The notes under the pieces were generated by a model. That model ran no database searches. It had not been told where the DNA came from and was given only the letters and a program-made list of their open reading frames with translations. Of a stretch of DNA of 64,000 nucleotides, positions 54,686 through 62,655 are shown piece by piece. The first letter of the stretch is position 1, and each line of letters begins with the position of its first letter. Made by a program: the position numbers and the translations under genes. Location: assembly GCA_913055805.1 (NCBI GenBank), contig CAJXLF010000003.1, positions 235,258 through 299,257 on the forward strand, given 5' to 3'. Origin of the DNA: an uncultured Salinisphaerales bacterium (lineage in GTDB: Bacteria; Pseudomonadota; Gammaproteobacteria; Nevskiales; CAJXLF01).

Positions 54686-55261
54686 CGCAGCACCGTAACG
54701 CCTCACAGTAGATACCCAGGTTTCTATTTTTTCCGGCTTGGCGTATCGCACCGGGCCAAAGGAGTGAATTTTTACTGGCTTGATACCGCAAAATTCCAAT
54801 ATGGTCCGCTTCATTTGATGATGCCCGGGTTCTCGATACGCCAACCGGTAGTACCACGGCGGGGTGTCCATGGTGGTGAATAGATGGGCGCTCCTGCCTT
54901 TGAGAAGGCGATCCCAGAATTGTGAGTTTTCTCGATACTTGAAAGCCTTTCCAGGCAGCAACACCCTATCTAGCGCGCCCTTAAGCAGCGCAGGCATTGC
55001 GCCCCACCAGATGGGATAGAAGAAGGCGATATGCTCTGCCCAAATGATACTTTCCCAAAAGTACGCCAATTCTGGTTCGTGCTCCTGGCGTTGCTTGTAC
55101 CCGTGTTTAAGGACTGGGTTGAACTCGATTTCACCCAGTTTGATGTAGCGAACGTCTTTCCCGGCAGACCTCGCAGAATCTACATATTCTTTTGCGAAGT
55201 GCCCCGATAAGCTGTTTGCGTCTGGGTGCCCAAGCACCACAAGTATTCTGGATTTACTCAT
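54680..55261 (-). CDS. flavodoxin-fold NAD(P)H:quinone oxidoreductase (cassette A)
   Basis: A 193-residue KefF/MdaB-type protein. The N-terminal SKSRILVVLGHPDANSLSGHFAKEY and the PIWWGAMPALLKGALDRVLLPGKAFKY block are typical of two-electron NAD(P)H-quinone reductases with FMN or FAD. The stop codon lies inside the half attC site. It lies between that half-site and the attC at 55,276, so it is a cassette. Quinone detoxification is a common theme here, and the same job is encoded at 23,907. Confidence 0.85.
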   Translation of the reverse strand: MSKSRILVVLGHPDANSLSGHFAKEYVDSARSAGKDVRYIKLGEIEFNPVLKHGYKQRQEHEPELAYFWESIIWAEHIAFFYPIWWGAMPALLKGALDRVLLPGKAFKYRENSQFWDRLLKGRSAHLFTTMDTPPWYYRLAYREPGHHQMKRTILEFCGIKPVKIHSFGPVRYAKPEKIETWVSTVRRYGAAA

Positions 55262-55275
55262 AAATTATTTCTGCG

Positions 55276-55374
55276 GCCTAACGCCTGCGCCCAGGTGCGT
55301 TTGAGGCGACAGCCGCTTTTGCGATAGCAAAAGTGGGGGGCGGGTCAAACGTCACCTGCAGCGATTTGTTAGGC
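55276..55374 (-). other. attC site 1 (99 bp)
   Basis: Bounded by GCCTAAC (55276-55282) and GTTAGGC (55368-55374), with long inner arms around a GCAAAA-type loop. It is nearly the same length and similar in sequence to attC 5. Confidence 0.85.
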
Positions 55375-55851
55375 GGAATTTCCACTCACATTCGGGTCTA
55401 TATCAAAATGCAGGACATCCTCACGCTTTCCTAACTTTGTATACAGATTGATCGCCGGGTCATCACCGTAATCGGCCTGTACGAATATGACATACGCACC
55501 GAGGGTCTTGGCGACTTCCTTCAACGACTCAACAAGTGCGGTTGCAACGCCTCTTCGGCGGCAGCTTAACTCAACGGCGAGGTCGTAAATGTAGATCTCG
55601 CTTCTTTCTTGCTCGAACTTTCGCAACACATAAGCGGCAAGACCACCGACGACCTGCTCTCCATCAAGTGCCGCAAGTGCGATAAAAGAATCACCAGCCA
55701 ATAGACCTTGTATATATGCCTCTGACGGTCTTTCGTTGCCGTATATTTCTCGTTCGTCGAACGCTTCCCCGAAAACGTCCAGAACGGAGTGCATCAGCGC
55801 AGAATCGTCACTCCCCAGTTGTACGATCTGTAATCCAGACATGATCTTCAT
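55369..55851 (-). CDS. aac(3)-I: AAC(3)-I-like aminoglycoside 3-N-acetyltransferase (cassette B)
   Basis: A 160-residue GNAT acetyltransferase. The segments FIALAALDGEQVVGGLAAYVL, KFEQERSEIYIYDLAV, RRGVATAL and GAYVIFVQADYGDDPAINLYTKLG match AAC(3)-I enzymes almost residue for residue along the core, and differ from general GNATs. AAC(3)-I acetylates gentamicin, sisomicin and fortimicin with acetyl-CoA. The start at 55851 lies inside the stop of the upstream gene (ATGA), so the two are coupled; ATG 55842 is an alternative. It is in an environmental cassette, so activity and resistance remain untested. Confidence 0.85.
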   Translation of the reverse strand: MKIMSGLQIVQLGSDDSALMHSVLDVFGEAFDEREIYGNERPSEAYIQGLLAGDSFIALAALDGEQVVGGLAAYVLRKFEQERSEIYIYDLAVELSCRRRGVATALVESLKEVAKTLGAYVIFVQADYGDDPAINLYTKLGKREDVLHFDIDPNVSGNSA

Positions 55852-56381
55852 TGCAGCCCCGATGGCGCCGCCTGCCTCCGATTTAGACGCCGAACGGCCG
55901 AGCCAAGAAGAATACGCGAGTACAGCTTGTGAAAACCCAACAGCGCTTTGAAATGCCAGCCGAGCTTTCCCGAACCAGCCGGAACCACCGCCGAACCAAA
56001 ATACAAGCGGCATGACGGGCTGTCACCGGACTCGATTGAGTCAACCATGAGCCATGACCTTGTGCGACCGGCAGCCAAAATCACTTGATCGGACGCCCGT
56101 GACTCAACTTCCCACGCCGCAAACCGACTCACTTGACCATGAGCAAGATCATGAGCATCCCGGTCGATGGATGGCATTCCGGCCAAACGAGCCAAAATGA
56201 AACGCTCGATTTTGAAGATTGGCGTTGTGTAGAACGCCTCAACATATTCGGGAAGGTCAACATGCTGACTGACCTCAACTGAATAACAATCGGTGTATGC
56301 ACCGGTCTTGCTGTACTCCGCGAGAAAAGCTCCTGACGGAAGTTCGCTGGCGGAGATGTTCGACCTGTTGCTCAACTTCAT
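55848..56381 (-). CDS. conserved hypothetical protein, first gene of cassette B
   Basis: A 177-residue protein. SNISASELPSGAFLAEYSKTGAYTDCY at the start and GRTRSWLMVDSIESGD...RLYFGSAVVP later look like a conserved family of unknown function, often around 170 residues. It ends in the ATGA overlap with the AAC(3)-I-like gene. There is no attC between the two, so they move as one cassette. Function unknown. Confidence 0.7.
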   Translation of the reverse strand: MKLSNRSNISASELPSGAFLAEYSKTGAYTDCYSVEVSQHVDLPEYVEAFYTTPIFKIERFILARLAGMPSIDRDAHDLAHGQVSRFAAWEVESRASDQVILAAGRTRSWLMVDSIESGDSPSCRLYFGSAVVPAGSGKLGWHFKALLGFHKLYSRILLGSAVRRLNRRQAAPSGLQ

Positions 56382-56385
56382 TGCC

Positions 56386-56453
56386 GCCCAACGCCTGCGT
56401 TAAGCAGCAGGCCCGCCGAAGGCGGGCTTGTCCGCTTGAACTGCTTGTTGGGC
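56386..56453 (-). other. attC site 2 (68 bp)
   Basis: Bounded by GCCCAAC and GTTGGGC, with inner arms GCCCGCC/GGCGGGC. The inner core pairs with that of attC 3 across cassette C. Confidence 0.85.
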
Positions 56454-57353
56454 GCCTAGTGATGTCGCATCCCAGCGTTGGCGAAGGAATAAGCCGATCT
56501 CTGCGACCGCGTCGTCGGCCTCGCGAAGCCAGCCGGCAAATAGTTGAAAAACGTGCCAGAGACCCTGATAGCACTTGAAGTTGACCTCTACTTGAGTACG
56601 GTTGGCCAGCTTTGCCAAGCGTTCGGAATCTGAGTAGAGCGCTTCTTCGCTGCCCACCTGAATCAACAGCGGCGGCAAGCCCCGCAAGTCTGCAAACAGG
56701 GGCGAGCACCCCGGATGACTGCTGGGCTGGTCAGCGCAATAGGCTTGCGCGCAGAATCTGAGGTAGGGCGGGCTCAGCATGGGGTCACGCCCTGCGCGGC
56801 CAAGCACACTGTCGCCGCTCCGGGTCAAGTCCACCCAGGGCGAGATCAAGGCCGCGGCGCCTGGCATCGGTAATCCTGCGTCGCGAATCGCTACCAGGGT
56901 CGCCACCGTTAACCCTCCACCCGCCGAGTCCCCGACGATGGCAAGCAAATCGGGTGAATTTCCCTGGTCGAGCAGCCAGCGGTAAGCGGCCATAGCGTCT
57001 TCGACCGCCGCCGGATAAGGATCTTCGGGCGCAAGTCGGTAGAGCGGGAAAAAGACCCCGGCGCCGGCTGCCTTGCCGATATGCGCGACAGCATTGGCGT
57101 GGCTGCCCGTGCCGCCGAAGACATAGCCACCGCCATGCAAGTAGAGAATAACGCGGCCGCCGACAGCCCCCGTCGGGATTAGCTGTAGTGCGGGCACGCC
57201 ATTCATGTCCACAGTTGTGCGGTCGGTGTCGCGCGGAGACCAGACTGCATGCCCCACCATTGCAGTGGCAGCGCGTTGCAAGCGAAGCGGAACCCGCGGC
57301 GAGAGTATGGGTTTGAGGAATAGCCGCACAATCCAGAACAGTAATGTCTTCAT
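56400..57353 (-). CDS. hormone-sensitive-lipase-type alpha/beta hydrolase (cassette C)
   Basis: A 317-residue HSL-family hydrolase. It has the oxyanion motif HGGGYVFGG and the nucleophile elbow GDSAGGG, then an Asp/His pair near GSEEALYSDS and GLWHVFQ. The last 18 residues are encoded inside attC 2, a common feature of cassette genes. Short-chain ester or lactone hydrolysis is likely. A single-gene cassette bounded by matched core sites. Confidence 0.87.
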   Translation of the reverse strand: MKTLLFWIVRLFLKPILSPRVPLRLQRAATAMVGHAVWSPRDTDRTTVDMNGVPALQLIPTGAVGGRVILYLHGGGYVFGGTGSHANAVAHIGKAAGAGVFFPLYRLAPEDPYPAAVEDAMAAYRWLLDQGNSPDLLAIVGDSAGGGLTVATLVAIRDAGLPMPGAAALISPWVDLTRSGDSVLGRAGRDPMLSPPYLRFCAQAYCADQPSSHPGCSPLFADLRGLPPLLIQVGSEEALYSDSERLAKLANRTQVEVNFKCYQGLWHVFQLFAGWLREADDAVAEIGLFLRQRWDATSLGAQQAVQADKPAFGGPAA

Positions 57354-57409
57354 GGCAAATACCCCGTAATTTGTAGCAGCTGCGTTGCCCAGCGGACTCA
57401 GAGCCAGGC

Positions 57410-57472
57410 GCCCAACGCTGGAACTAACAAGCGTCCACGTAGTGGGCGTACTGGTTGAGTGGCTTGTTATGC
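57410..57472 (-). other. attC site 3 (63 bp)
   Basis: Bounded by GCCCAAC and GTTATGC. Short inner arms (GCGTCCAC/GTGGGCGT) surround a small loop. The core differs from neighbours, as expected for a hybrid site. Confidence 0.8.
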
Positions 57473-57760
57473 GGCACGGAACTCAATTTTTTGCACGGCA
57501 TCAAGATTAACTGACTGCCGGGCCTGCCAGAGGTCAAAGTTATCTTGCATAGTTAGCCAGCTCTCAGGACTACGGCCGAGTGCCTTTGAGAGACGAAGGG
57601 CCATTTCTGAACTAATACCGCTAGTACCGTTTAATACGCGATTAAGCGTGGAGGGCGAAACGCCGAGCTTGGCAGAGAGCTGCCTGCCCGTAATCTCATA
57701 CGGCTCCAAATAGACTTCCCGGATGAATTCCCCAGGATGAGGAGGATTGTGCATAGTCAT
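57467..57760 (-). CDS. higA: HigA-type antitoxin (cassette D)
   Basis: A 97-residue protein with an XRE helix-turn-helix. The HigA start HNPPHPGEFIREVYLEPYEITGRQLSAKLGVSPSTLNRVLNGTSGISSEMALRLSKALGRSPESWL is diagnostic in full. It neutralises HigB and represses the operon. Its start shares a base with the HigB stop. Confidence 0.93.
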   Translation of the reverse strand: MTMHNPPHPGEFIREVYLEPYEITGRQLSAKLGVSPSTLNRVLNGTSGISSEMALRLSKALGRSPESWLTMQDNFDLWQARQSVNLDAVQKIEFRAA

Positions 57761-58038
57761 CAGTGATAATCCTCGTAATCAAGTACGAATGCATGGCCAT
57801 CACGAAACTCAAATGTAATGCGCCAATTGCCATTTACCCATATAGACCAACGGCCTTTATCTGAACCTTTAAGTAGATGCAGCTTGAAACCGGGGATATC
57901 CATGTCTTCAATGACTGACGCGGTATCCAGGGCCACTAATTGCATCCTCAGCCGCTTCGCATGTTTTGACTGAATCCCGGACTTTGAGCCGGTTTCGAAA
58001 TACTTCTTCAGCCCTTTATGGCGGAACGACTTAATCAT
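57760..58038 (-). CDS. higB: HigB-type mRNA-interferase toxin (cassette D)
   Basis: A 92-residue RelE/ParE-superfamily toxin of the HigB type. KGLKKYFETGSKSGIQSKHAKRL at the start and the GRWSIWVNGNWRITFEF and DVEYEDYH-type end (VLDYEDYH) match HigB. It cuts mRNA at the ribosome. Toxin-first gene order is typical of higBA. Such pairs in integron arrays are thought to stabilise cassettes. Confidence 0.93.
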   Translation of the reverse strand: MIKSFRHKGLKKYFETGSKSGIQSKHAKRLRMQLVALDTASVIEDMDIPGFKLHLLKGSDKGRWSIWVNGNWRITFEFRDGHAFVLDYEDYH

Positions 58039-58078
58039 GCATTGAATATAGCATGTTGCGCATCACGCAACAAGTAGC

Positions 58079-58150
58079 GCATAACGCCTGTAGCTGCGGC
58101 AAATTGCGAGCGCAGCGAGTAATTTGTCCGACAGCCTACGATTGTTAGGC
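58079..58150 (-). other. attC site 4 (72 bp)
   Basis: Bounded by GCATAAC and GTTAGGC. The inner arms read CTGCGGCAAATTGCG and CGCAGCGAGTAATTTG-like. The inner pair with attC 3 matches exactly across the HigBA cassette. Confidence 0.85.
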
Positions 58151-58693
58151 ATTCTTCTTCACGATATGTGTAGGCTTGCCGTCTAAACTAACTTGATTTC
58201 TATCTTCCCAGTATTGACGGATTCCTGCTTCGCCCTTTTTCCTGGCCCAATCATTGAGCAATTCCCTATCACCAGCGTATTCAAACGTCGGAACAGCCAT
58301 TCCGCACGACGTTTGAACTAAATCAACGGCCAAATCAAAAATTTGTCTAGCTCCAGGTAGCGGCTTGAAGTGAGAATATAGTTCAGGCCATTCCCGGTCG
58401 TTTCGGTGGATTACTTTTGCCTTGCCAAACAGGCGCAAGATCATTGGGCTTCCTTCAAACGCAGCGAACATCAGCGTCATACGAGGATTTTCCTGGACAT
58501 GAGCCGCTGTTTCATTTCCACTTCCGGTAACGTTTAGCCAAATTACTCGGTTTTCATCAAGTATCCGCAAAGAATCCATCCCCTTCGGCGAGAGGTTGAC
58601 GCGGCCATCAGCAGCTGTGCCGACGAAAAATATCCGTTGGCTTTCAATGAAGAGTTTTAGCTCCTCTGGTATATCTGTGTACTGTTTTCCCAT
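58145..58693 (-). CDS. pyridoxamine 5'-phosphate oxidase-like protein (cassette E)
   Basis: A 182-residue PNPOx-like split-barrel protein. IPEELKLFIESQRIFFVGTAADGRVNLSPKG and TGSGNETAAHVQENPRMTLMFAAFEG are typical of this flavin-binding family of unknown substrate. ATG 58693 is chosen because the longer frame to 58948 crosses attC 5 and the next gene. The stop is inside attC 4. Confidence 0.85.
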   Translation of the reverse strand: MGKQYTDIPEELKLFIESQRIFFVGTAADGRVNLSPKGMDSLRILDENRVIWLNVTGSGNETAAHVQENPRMTLMFAAFEGSPMILRLFGKAKVIHRNDREWPELYSHFKPLPGARQIFDLAVDLVQTSCGMAVPTFEYAGDRELLNDWARKKGEAGIRQYWEDRNQVSLDGKPTHIVKKNA

Positions 58694-58706
58694 GTTGGTA
58701 CCGTAT

Positions 58707-58805
58707 GCATAACGCTTGAGCTCAGGTGCGTTTGAGGCGCCGCCCGTTTTTGCGGAAGCAAAAATGGGCGGCGGGTCAAATGTCCGCTGCAACGATTTGT
58801 TCGGC
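58707..58805 (-). other. attC site 5 (99 bp)
   Basis: Bounded by GCATAAC and GTTCGGC, with inner arms resembling those of attC 1 (TTTTTGCGGAAGCAAAAA). Core GTTCGGC is complementary to GCCGAAC in attC 6 across cassette F. Confidence 0.85.
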
Positions 58806-58820
58806 GGCAACACGCCTACC

Positions 58821-59219
58821 TTAGTTTGGTTCGTTCTCATGGCATGCAACGCAAAACTTGTTGCCTTCGGTATCCCGATAGTACGCCCCAAAATAATTGG
58901 CGTGATATTGAGGACGCAGACCTGGCTCACCCTCGCAACTTCCTCCACCAGCTATTGCCGCTGCGTACACCTCGCGAACACGCAGCCGGCTTGACGCAAG
59001 GAAGGCTGTCATTTGCCCGTTACCTGCTGCGTGAGCATGGCCATCAAATGGCTTGGAAATGATGAACAATGGCCTGCCGCCATCTTGGGATTGCCATCCC
59101 GCCCAGAGTTGTTCTTTTTCACAGAACCGAAGCTCATGACCAAGAGCAGCCATAACCGAAGAGTGAAAGGCGAATGCCCTCTCAAAGTCGGCCACTCCAA
59201 TTGAAATGTGCGAAAACAT
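58821..59219 (-). CDS. VOC-family protein (cassette F, second gene)
   Basis: A 132-residue vicinal-oxygen-chelate protein. MFSHISIGVADFERAFAFHSSVMAALGHELRF begins the first module, and NYFGAYYRDTEGNKFCVACH ends the second with metal-ligand-like His/Glu. Glyoxalase, dioxygenase or antibiotic-binding roles are possible. It shares its cassette with the GyrI-like gene, 35 bp upstream with no attC between. Confidence 0.82.
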   Translation of the reverse strand: MFSHISIGVADFERAFAFHSSVMAALGHELRFCEKEQLWAGWQSQDGGRPLFIISKPFDGHAHAAGNGQMTAFLASSRLRVREVYAAAIAGGGSCEGEPGLRPQYHANYFGAYYRDTEGNKFCVACHENEPN

Positions 59220-59254
59220 GCTCGAACCTTTACTGAAGCGAAAACCGCAATTGC

Positions 59255-59719
59255 TCAGATTTCACGAGCAACCAACGGTAAGTAGACGTCTGTAATCATA
59301 TCTTTCTCCTGCACATCAGGACCAACATTCACGTAGTGAAATATCATCGGAAAATTTGCCCTAACTTCACCGCTTTGCGGAAGCCAGATATTGTGAAGAT
59401 AAGGCGCCGCTTGATTATTGAACCGAGATCCTACGTCTCGGGCTACAGCACAACGCAAACGAGGAATTTGACCGTTTTCGATTCCGTACACATTCGGCCC
59501 AACATCGTCCTCAACGGACAAGCAAAAATCGACGCGATGATCTGACAGTGATTCCGCGTAGTGCAGACCATAGCTTCGAAATTTCGTTTGATCGAAGAAT
59601 CGGTTTTCGATCTTCCAAGCAATGAGCTTGTGAACAGCCTCATGCTCTTGGTCAGGAGATCCACGGTGCCTAATCAGGGCAACCTTGGTCTCCGAAAAAT
59701 TGACGATTTCAACCTTCAA
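59255..59719 (-). CDS. GyrI-like small-molecule-binding protein (cassette F, first gene)
   Basis: About 154 residues from a TTG start at 59719, read because no ATG precedes the conserved domain. The domain begins VEIVNFSETKVALIRHRG and ends LPQSGEVRANFPMIFHYVNVG...DMITDVYLPL, the pattern of GyrI-like (SOUL/AraC-effector) domains. It strongly resembles the C-terminal domain of the AraC-type protein in the next cassette. GyrI-like domains bind hydrophobic ligands. The start is uncertain. Confidence 0.7.
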   Translation of the reverse strand: MKVEIVNFSETKVALIRHRGSPDQEHEAVHKLIAWKIENRFFDQTKFRSYGLHYAESLSDHRVDFCLSVEDDVGPNVYGIENGQIPRLRCAVARDVGSRFNNQAAPYLHNIWLPQSGEVRANFPMIFHYVNVGPDVQEKDMITDVYLPLVAREI

Positions 59720-59742
59720 GCCCAGACCAATCTTTTCTTGCC

Positions 59743-59798
59743 GCCGAACGCCTGAGCTCAGGTGCGTTTGACCCGCCACCTGCGGCGATTTGTTAGGC
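59743..59798 (-). other. attC site 6 (56 bp)
   Basis: Bounded by GCCGAAC and GTTAGGC; the shortest site here. Its core pairs with attC 5 (inner side of cassette F) and with attC 7 (inner side of the AraC cassette). Confidence 0.82.
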
Positions 59799-59810
59799 GG
59801 CTGATACCAC

Positions 59811-60683
59811 CTAACGTATGGGCAAGAACACATCTGTAATCGCTTCATTTTCTGCGACGTCTGGGAAGAATTTGACGCGCTGAGCGAACAACGGAAAATC
59901 ACGAAGCTCCTCGCCTGAATTCGGCAGCCAATGAGAATACAAATGCCTAATTCCAGCACCCATCATAGTATCCGAACCCACCAACCGAATCTTTGCACAA
60001 CGACCTTCAGGGATCACTTTGGGTACGATGCGTTGGCCCTCCTCTTTGAGCGAGCCACTACTGGCCACACAGATATCCAACTTGTACTCATTCGGCGGGC
60101 ATGAACCTGGATCATCATAGAAGATGTTGTAAGTGGCAAATTTGTGAGGCGGAAGGCGATGCTGTTTGCGCCATTCGATAAATTCACGAATCGAATCCCC
60201 AATGCCAACGGGGTCTCCGCGATGCTCGAACGCCATAACAGACGTTCTAGGAAAGTTGATTATTTCGACGTTGGGCGGAACAAAGCTTGCGCTCATAAGA
60301 TTTCTCCTTGGTACGGTCAGTGCTTGAAATGTGACGTGCCAAGCCAACCAATCGGGCGTACGACGAAATGTCGATGGAGACCGGCCAAAAATCTGCTTGA
60401 AGGCTCTTGAAAAGGCCTCCGGACTCTCATATCCATTGCTAAGTGCTACATCGATGACTCGTTTGCCTTTGCGAAAGGCCAACTCATACGAGGCTCGTTT
60501 TAGGCGCCCGAGTTTGATGTAGTCGTAAACACCGATTCCGAAGAACGCCGAGAACTGGCGAAGAAAATGAAACTTTGAAGCACCGACCTCTGAGCTGATT
60601 TGCTCCAAGGACAGTGGACCTTCCAGATTCGAATCTATGAACTGGATCGCGTCATTGAGTTTTCCAACGTAAGCAGAACTCAT
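59811..60683 (-). CDS. AraC-type regulator with C-terminal GyrI-like domain (cassette G)
   Basis: A 290-residue protein. An N-terminal AraC double helix-turn-helix (residues 1-115) includes LEQISSEVGASKFHFLRQFSAFFG and SNGYESPEAFSRAFKQIFGRSPSTFRR. A C-terminal GyrI-like effector domain begins VEIINFPRTSVMAFEHRG, as in MarA/Rob/BmrR-type regulators that sense drugs. GAGG precedes the ATG. It may regulate or share ligands with the free GyrI-like protein of the next cassette. Confidence 0.85.
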   Translation of the reverse strand: MSSAYVGKLNDAIQFIDSNLEGPLSLEQISSEVGASKFHFLRQFSAFFGIGVYDYIKLGRLKRASYELAFRKGKRVIDVALSNGYESPEAFSRAFKQIFGRSPSTFRRTPDWLAWHVTFQALTVPRRNLMSASFVPPNVEIINFPRTSVMAFEHRGDPVGIGDSIREFIEWRKQHRLPPHKFATYNIFYDDPGSCPPNEYKLDICVASSGSLKEEGQRIVPKVIPEGRCAKIRLVGSDTMMGAGIRHLYSHWLPNSGEELRDFPLFAQRVKFFPDVAENEAITDVFLPIR

Positions 60684-60781
60684 ACCTCAACTCGTCATTC
60701 TCTCTGTGCTTGACGAGACTCAGGCTACTTCTCGTTCTCACTCATTACCTTGCCGATATTGCCATACCCCGCCTAAAAGCC

Positions 60782-60911
60782 GCCTAACGCCAAGTACAAT
60801 GGCAGACAAAGTGGAGCGGTTTTTGGCGTAAAATGGCGTAGCCATGCCAAAAATTGCGTAGCTTTGGCTGTCCAAGCGACCGCAGAGAGCGATTGGTACG
60901 CATTGTTATGC
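60782..60911 (-). other. attC site 7 (130 bp)
   Basis: Bounded by GCCTAAC and GTTATGC; the longest site in the window. It contains an extended palindromic stem around CCATGCC with arms TGGCGTA/TACGCCA-like. The size is at the upper end of the usual attC range. Confidence 0.75.
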
Positions 60912-60921
60912 GATCGTACTT

Positions 60922-61233
60922 TTAGACTGGTATTGCGGTTGAATTAATATCGTATGAGTTAAAAACTCTTTCAATTAAACCGTTTGCTTTCGCAGCCTCT
61001 CTCCAGGGTAAGATGTGAGGTGCCACCAGGTGATTGTCTAGGCTCTCTCTGTTAGGCCACAATTCAGAAAAACGAATTAGTCCTTTATCAAAGGGGTCCT
61101 CAGCAACCTCATAAAGGATGCAGCCATCTATTTCGTTAGTCTTCTCTACGAAATCTTGTAAATGGGGCAAAACTGAATCAATGTTTTCTGGTGGAAATCT
61201 CAATGTTCCAAAAACTGCTACTCTTGCTTCCAT
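60922..61233 (-). CDS. antibiotic-biosynthesis-monooxygenase (ABM) domain protein (cassette H)
   Basis: A 103-residue dimeric alpha-beta-barrel protein of the ABM type. VAVFGTLRFPPENIDSVLPHLQDFVEKTNEIDGCILYEVAEDP...FSELWPNRESLDNHLVAPHI is the family pattern. Members include quinol monooxygenases such as YgiN and haem or detoxifying enzymes. GGAG precedes ATG 61233. Another likely quinone-type function in the array. Confidence 0.85.
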   Translation of the reverse strand: MEARVAVFGTLRFPPENIDSVLPHLQDFVEKTNEIDGCILYEVAEDPFDKGLIRFSELWPNRESLDNHLVAPHILPWREAAKANGLIERVFNSYDINSTAIPV

Positions 61234-61324
61234 CAACTTCTCCGCCGGATTTACACGAGGGTTATCTGATTGTCTAGTTTAATTTTACTGCTGAACTCGA
61301 TCAGTGCTTTAAAACTGAATTCTC

Positions 61325-61402
61325 GCCTAACGCCTGAATTAAGGGGCTGGCCTGTAAGGCCAGTCCCGCCCCGCAGGGGCAACCTTGAATGAATTGTTAT
61401 GC
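61325..61402 (-). other. attC site 8 (78 bp)
   Basis: Bounded by GCCTAAC and GTTATGC, with the inner hairpins GGCTGGCC/GGCCAGTC and GCCCCGCAGGGGC. Its core matches that of attC 9 across cassette I. Confidence 0.85.
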
Positions 61403-61735
61403 ATTTAATGCTGTGAATGCGGAAGATGCTAGTGAGAGCATGCTTAAGAAAAAAAAAGACCATGTAATAAATATTGCTTTATCAATAAGATTTCCTCGAT
61501 ATTCGGGCTTATCTTCGAAGTCTCCTATTGGATAATGAATAAGCAAAATGGCTTGTGAAATTAATGACGATAATAACGATAAAACAAACCCACCTAGTGC
61601 AAAGGACACCGAGCATTTCTCGGAAGGAAATTTATCAGCCAAAGTGACGAGTAAAACAATGGCTGCTGAACTAAGAGTGGCAATGTTCTTTAAATGGTCG
61701 TGAATAAAACCAAGTCTGTCTTTTTCTGTTGGCAT
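61397..61735 (-). CDS. three-helix membrane protein (cassette I)
   Basis: A 112-residue hydrophobic protein. Helices lie at about residues 20-35, 45-66 and 86-108, and the N terminus is charged. It resembles small membrane proteins often found in integron cassettes; no function is known. AAGGA precedes the ATG, and the stop is in attC 8. Confidence 0.65.
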   Translation of the reverse strand: MPTEKDRLGFIHDHLKNIATLSSAAIVLLVTLADKFPSEKCSVSFALGGFVLSLLSSLISQAILLIHYPIGDFEDKPEYRGNLIDKAIFITWSFFFLSMLSLASSAFTALNA

Positions 61736-61800
61736 TTAATTTCCTTGGTGCATAACGCCTGAGTTAAGGGGCTTGATCTATCACCACTTTAGTGGACGCT

Positions 61801-62655
61801 TTATGCACAAAGCTTTTCATAATTATCCGGTGATTGATAGCCGAGGGTGGAGTGCAGTCGCTCCCGATTATAAAACTCGATGTACTCCACGATATGGGCG
61901 GTGGCCTGGATGTCGTTGTCGAATAATTTCTGATGGATGAGTTCAGCCTTGAGGGTATGAAAGAAGGATTCCACGATGGCATTATCCAGCGGATTGCCCT
62001 TGCGACTCATGCTCCGCGTCAGGCCTGCATCTTCCACCAGATCGCGATACTCATGGGCCGCGTATTCAATACCCTGATCCGAGTGAAAGATGCAGCCCGG
62101 CTTAGGCGCCTCCCGGCTGATGGCCATGCGCAGGGCGCTCTTGGTTAGCTCGGCCCCACGTTTGCGGCTAAACGACCAACCGACGACCTTGCGGTTATAC
62201 AGATCCAGCACCACGGCCAGAAACAGCCAGCCGCTGCGGGTCTTTATGTAGGTGAAATCGCCAGCCCACTGCTGGCCGACTGAAGTAGGTTTATCGGCGG
62301 CCTTGAGCTGATTGGCCGTCGATGAATAAAAAGCATGCTGGCCAGGGCGCCAGCTGTAAAGCCCCGTGCTGGACGCCTTGATGCCCATCTCACGCATCAG
62401 ACGATTCACTCGCCTGCGGCTACAGGTATAGCCCTTATGCCGCAGCGTCTGGTGCATCCGCGCAGCGCCATAGCAGCGCTGATGGCCTTGGTGTAATTCA
62501 CTGATCAGGGACTGCAACGTCTGATCATATTGACGATGCTGGCTGGTGGGACGGTTTTGCCAGGCATAAAAGCCACTGTGAGATACATCCAGTACCGCAC
62601 ATAGTCGCCTGACCCCGTAAAGGCTCCGGTTCTTCTCGATGAAGGCGAATCTCAC
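61801..62655 (-). CDS. IS3-family transposase OrfB
   Basis: A 284-residue DDE transposase starting at GTG 62655. The catalytic residues lie in GDFTYI, HSDQGIEY and NAIVESFF, with the IS3 spacing. It overlaps OrfA by four bases. OrfAB is expected by programmed -1 frameshifting at an A-rich slip site (a run of seven A on the minus strand at 62691-62685), and the OrfB frame is open back to it. Confidence 0.92.
   Translation of the reverse strand: MRFAFIEKNRSLYGVRRLCAVLDVSHSGFYAWQNRPTSQHRQYDQTLQSLISELHQGHQRCYGAARMHQTLRHKGYTCSRRRVNRLMREMGIKASSTGLYSWRPGQHAFYSSTANQLKAADKPTSVGQQWAGDFTYIKTRSGWLFLAVVLDLYNRKVVGWSFSRKRGAELTKSALRMAISREAPKPGCIFHSDQGIEYAAHEYRDLVEDAGLTRSMSRKGNPLDNAIVESFFHTLKAELIHQKLFDNDIQATAHIVEYIEFYNRERLHSTLGYQSPDNYEKLCA

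Noticed and set aside
58694..58948. N-terminal extension of the PNPOx-like protein
   Set aside because: It would translate the attC site and overlap the VOC gene; ATG 58693 fits the family start.
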